This document shows, one piece after another, positions 61,816-64,000 of a DNA stretch of 64,000 bases. The notes under the pieces are model-generated. The model did not search any database and was not told where the DNA came from. It saw only the letters and a program-made list of their open reading frames with translations. How positions within the stretch are numbered: the first letter of the stretch is position 1; each line of letters begins with the position of its first letter. A program made the position numbers and the translations under genes. The DNA is from Pholis gunnellus. Its lineage: Eukaryota; Chordata; Actinopteri; Perciformes; Pholidae. The stretch is from NCBI GenBank assembly GCA_910591455.2, contig OU342820.1:22058086-22122085 (forward strand). Reading direction: 5' to 3'.

Positions 61816-62892
61816 CAGTATCTAATGGAATAATCCAGTATCTAATGGAATAATCCAGTATCTAATGGAATAATCCAGTATCTAATGGAATAATCTAGTA
61901 TCTAATGGAATAATCCAGTATCTAATGGAATAATCTAGTATCTAATGGAATAATCCAGTATCTATGGAATAATCCAGTATCTAATGGAATAATCCAGTAT
62001 CTAATGGAATAATCCAGTATCTAATGGAATAATCTAGTATCTATGGAATAATCCAGTATCTATGGAATAATCCAGTATCTAATGGAATAATCTAGTATCT
62101 ATGGAATAATCCAGTATCTATGGAATAATCCAGTATCTAATGGAATAATCTAGTATCTATGGAATAATCCAGTATCTAATGGAATAATCCAGTATCTAAT
62201 GGAATAATCCAGTATCTAATGGAATAATCCAGTATCTATGGAATAATCCAGTATCTATGGAATAATCTAGTATCTATGGAATAATCCAGTATCTATGGAA
62301 TAATCTAGTATCTATGGAATAATCCAGTATCTAATGGAATAATCCAGTATCTAATGGAATAATCCAGTATCTAATGGAATAATCCAGTATCTAATGGAAT
62401 AATCCAGTATCTATGGAATAATCCAGTATCTAATGGAATAATCCAGTATCTAATGGAATAATCCAGTATCTAATGGAATAATCTAGTATCTATGGAATAA
62501 TCCAGTATCTAATGGAATAATCCAGTATCTAATGGAATAATCTAGTATCTATGGAATAATCCAGTATCTAATGGAATAATCTAGTATCTATGGAATAATC
62601 TAGTATCTATGGAATAATCCAGTATCTATGGAATAATCTAGTATCTATGGAATAATCTAGTATCTATGGAATAATCCAGTATCTATGGAATAATCCAGTA
62701 TCTATGGAATAATCTAGTATCTATGGAATAATCCAGTATCTATGGAATAATCCAGTATCTAATGGAATAATCCAGTATCTAATGGAATAATCTAGTATCT
62801 AATGGAATAATCCAGTATCTAATGGAATAATCTAGTATCTATGGAATAATCCAGTATCTATGGAATAATCCAGTATCTAATGGAATAATCCA
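61816..62892. repeat. 19/20-bp minisatellite CCAGTATCTAATGGAATAAT
   Basis: About 55 units; a one-base deletion (CTATGG for CTAATGG) and a C/T variant (TCTAG for TCCAG) are scattered along the array. Confidence 0.96.
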
Positions 62893-63365
62893 ATTGGCTT
62901 TTTGTCGAGAGAACCACTGCGCTGCTAATTCCTGGGTTGGCCTACAAACATATGTGCTCCCTGCAGCACTCTATTCTATCCACGTCACATCATGATTCAT
63001 TAGTCCTGAAGAATTCTCCTTCACACATTTCTTTGATCTCATGACATCTTCCACCGAGGTCAAGGAAAAGTTGTTACCAAGAAACATATACGTCTTCCTT
63101 TGACTATACGACCGCAGCCTCTGACTCAAGTTAACATTTTGGAAGACACTCAGTATTTATAGGCCAACTGACTGTTCAACAAGCTGATCAGGGATCAGAT
63201 ATTAACAACTGCTGCCACCAACAACTGCTGCAGTCTGATTTAGCTCGGTGTGGCTGTGATAAGGATAACCGCTAACTGAGCAGGGTCACGCCGAAAGGTT
63301 AACAGCCTGCAAGAACAGATACCGTTTAGCTAGTCGGATGAGCAGCTTGCTTCAGTTTAGGATAA
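62893..63365. other. Unassigned sequence
   Basis: No gene or element recognised. Confidence 0.5.
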
Positions 63366-63379
63366 TATGTACGCTATAA

Positions 63380-63705
63380 AAGGGTGGGGGGGTGATAGAG
63401 GGGAGCAGATCCAGCTCAGGGTGGGGGGGTGATAGAGGGGAGCAGATCCAGCTCAGGGTGGGGGGGGTGATAGAGGGGAGCAGGTCCAGCTCAGGGTGGG
63501 GGGGGTGATAGAGGGGAGCAGGTCCAGCTCAGGGTGGGGGGGTCACAGAGGGGAGCAGGTCCAGCTCAGGGTGGGGGGGTCACAGAGGGGAGCAGGTCCA
63601 GCTCAGGGTGGGGGGGTCACAGAGGGGAGCAGGTCCAGCTCAGGGTGGGGGGGGTCACAGAGGGGAGCAGGTCCAGCTCAGGGTGGGGGGGTCACAGAGG
63701 GAGTC
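63380..63705. repeat. G-rich minisatellite of about 38-40 bp, nine units
   Basis: Units contain CAGCTCAGGGTGGGGGGGT and AGAGGGGAGCAGGTCC; the first four have GATAGAG, the rest CACAGAG. The two Gly/Ser/Arg-rich frames are repeat translations. Confidence 0.94.
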
Positions 63706-64000
63706 TTCTATCCAGTTCAGGTAGAGATACAAACATCAAACTAAAAGTTCAGAAATCAGTGTTTGTTAGATTATTTCTCTGTTGTAACGATGCTTCTTGG
63801 TAATAAATGTCACACCGTTGGAAGCCTGTTTAGTTCCTTTAAACGGCCTCATGTGAGGAACAGCGTCTGTGGACGAGCAGCAGAGCTCAGGATGAGCCGT
63901 TAAACAACAGCTGGTTCTGCTGCTGACTCGTGTTTGGATGATTGAAGTCTCAGTAACAAGGAAGAAACAAGACATGTTGGCAATTTTATTTTTAAATGGA
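63706..64000. other. Unassigned sequence at window end
   Basis: No feature recognised. Confidence 0.5.

Overview
The window is nuclear DNA from a bony fish, most likely a spiny-rayed teleost. Three things point there: vertebrate GT-AG gene structures, a type I interferon with the fish five-exon layout (all introns phase 0), and many hAT-type and other teleost repeats next to CA/GT and GA microsatellites. There are no prokaryotic operons, CRISPR arrays or convincing tRNA/rRNA genes.

Five protein-coding genes can be rebuilt exon by exon. (1) A Rho GTPase-activating protein of the ARHGAP27/12/9 family, best called arhgap27 (+, coding 7536-25294, 20 coding exons, 1023 aa; SH3, two WW, PH, RhoGAP). 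(2) A short ccdc103 (+, 35060-35968, 83 aa) with only the N-terminal part of this dynein-arm factor. (3) abi3 (+, 39188-47863, 11 exons, 537 aa; Abi N-terminus, proline-rich middle, C-terminal SH3). (4) A type I interferon (-, 53306-50634, 5 exons, 189 aa) with an IRF/ISRE-type promoter. (5) rdm1 (+, 54988-58553, 7 coding exons, 272 aa; RAD52-motif protein 1). Human ARHGAP27, CCDC103, ABI3 and RDM1 all lie on chromosome 17q, so this is a conserved block with an interferon gene inserted tail-to-tail with abi3 and head-to-head with rdm1. The genes are not one pathway: arhgap27 and abi3 both act in Rac/Cdc42-actin control, ccdc103 in cilia, rdm1 in DNA damage, the interferon in antiviral signalling.

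The rest is dominated by tandem repeats: by my tally roughly a third of the window is minisatellite with units of 8-46 bp (largest: 25-bp array at about 20.7-24.6 kb and 8-bp array at 9.25-12.15 kb). Nested hAT-like elements and MITEs occur at 0.9-2.4, 28.5-29.4 and 32-33.1 kb. The 58.6-64 kb end holds only repeats and unassigned sequence.

The most interesting pattern is that several duplications copy real splice sites. The last ccdc103 acceptor is present nine times at 40-bp spacing. The rdm1 exon 6 donor is echoed through a 22-bp array, the rdm1 exon 2 donor is triplicated, and the rdm1 exon 5 donor is copied on the far side of an insertion. The interferon exon 5 acceptor is duplicated. A second notable feature is a 10-bp array inside the interferon gene whose antisense strand (the gene's sense strand) repeats an IRF/PRDI-like GAAGTGAAAT core.
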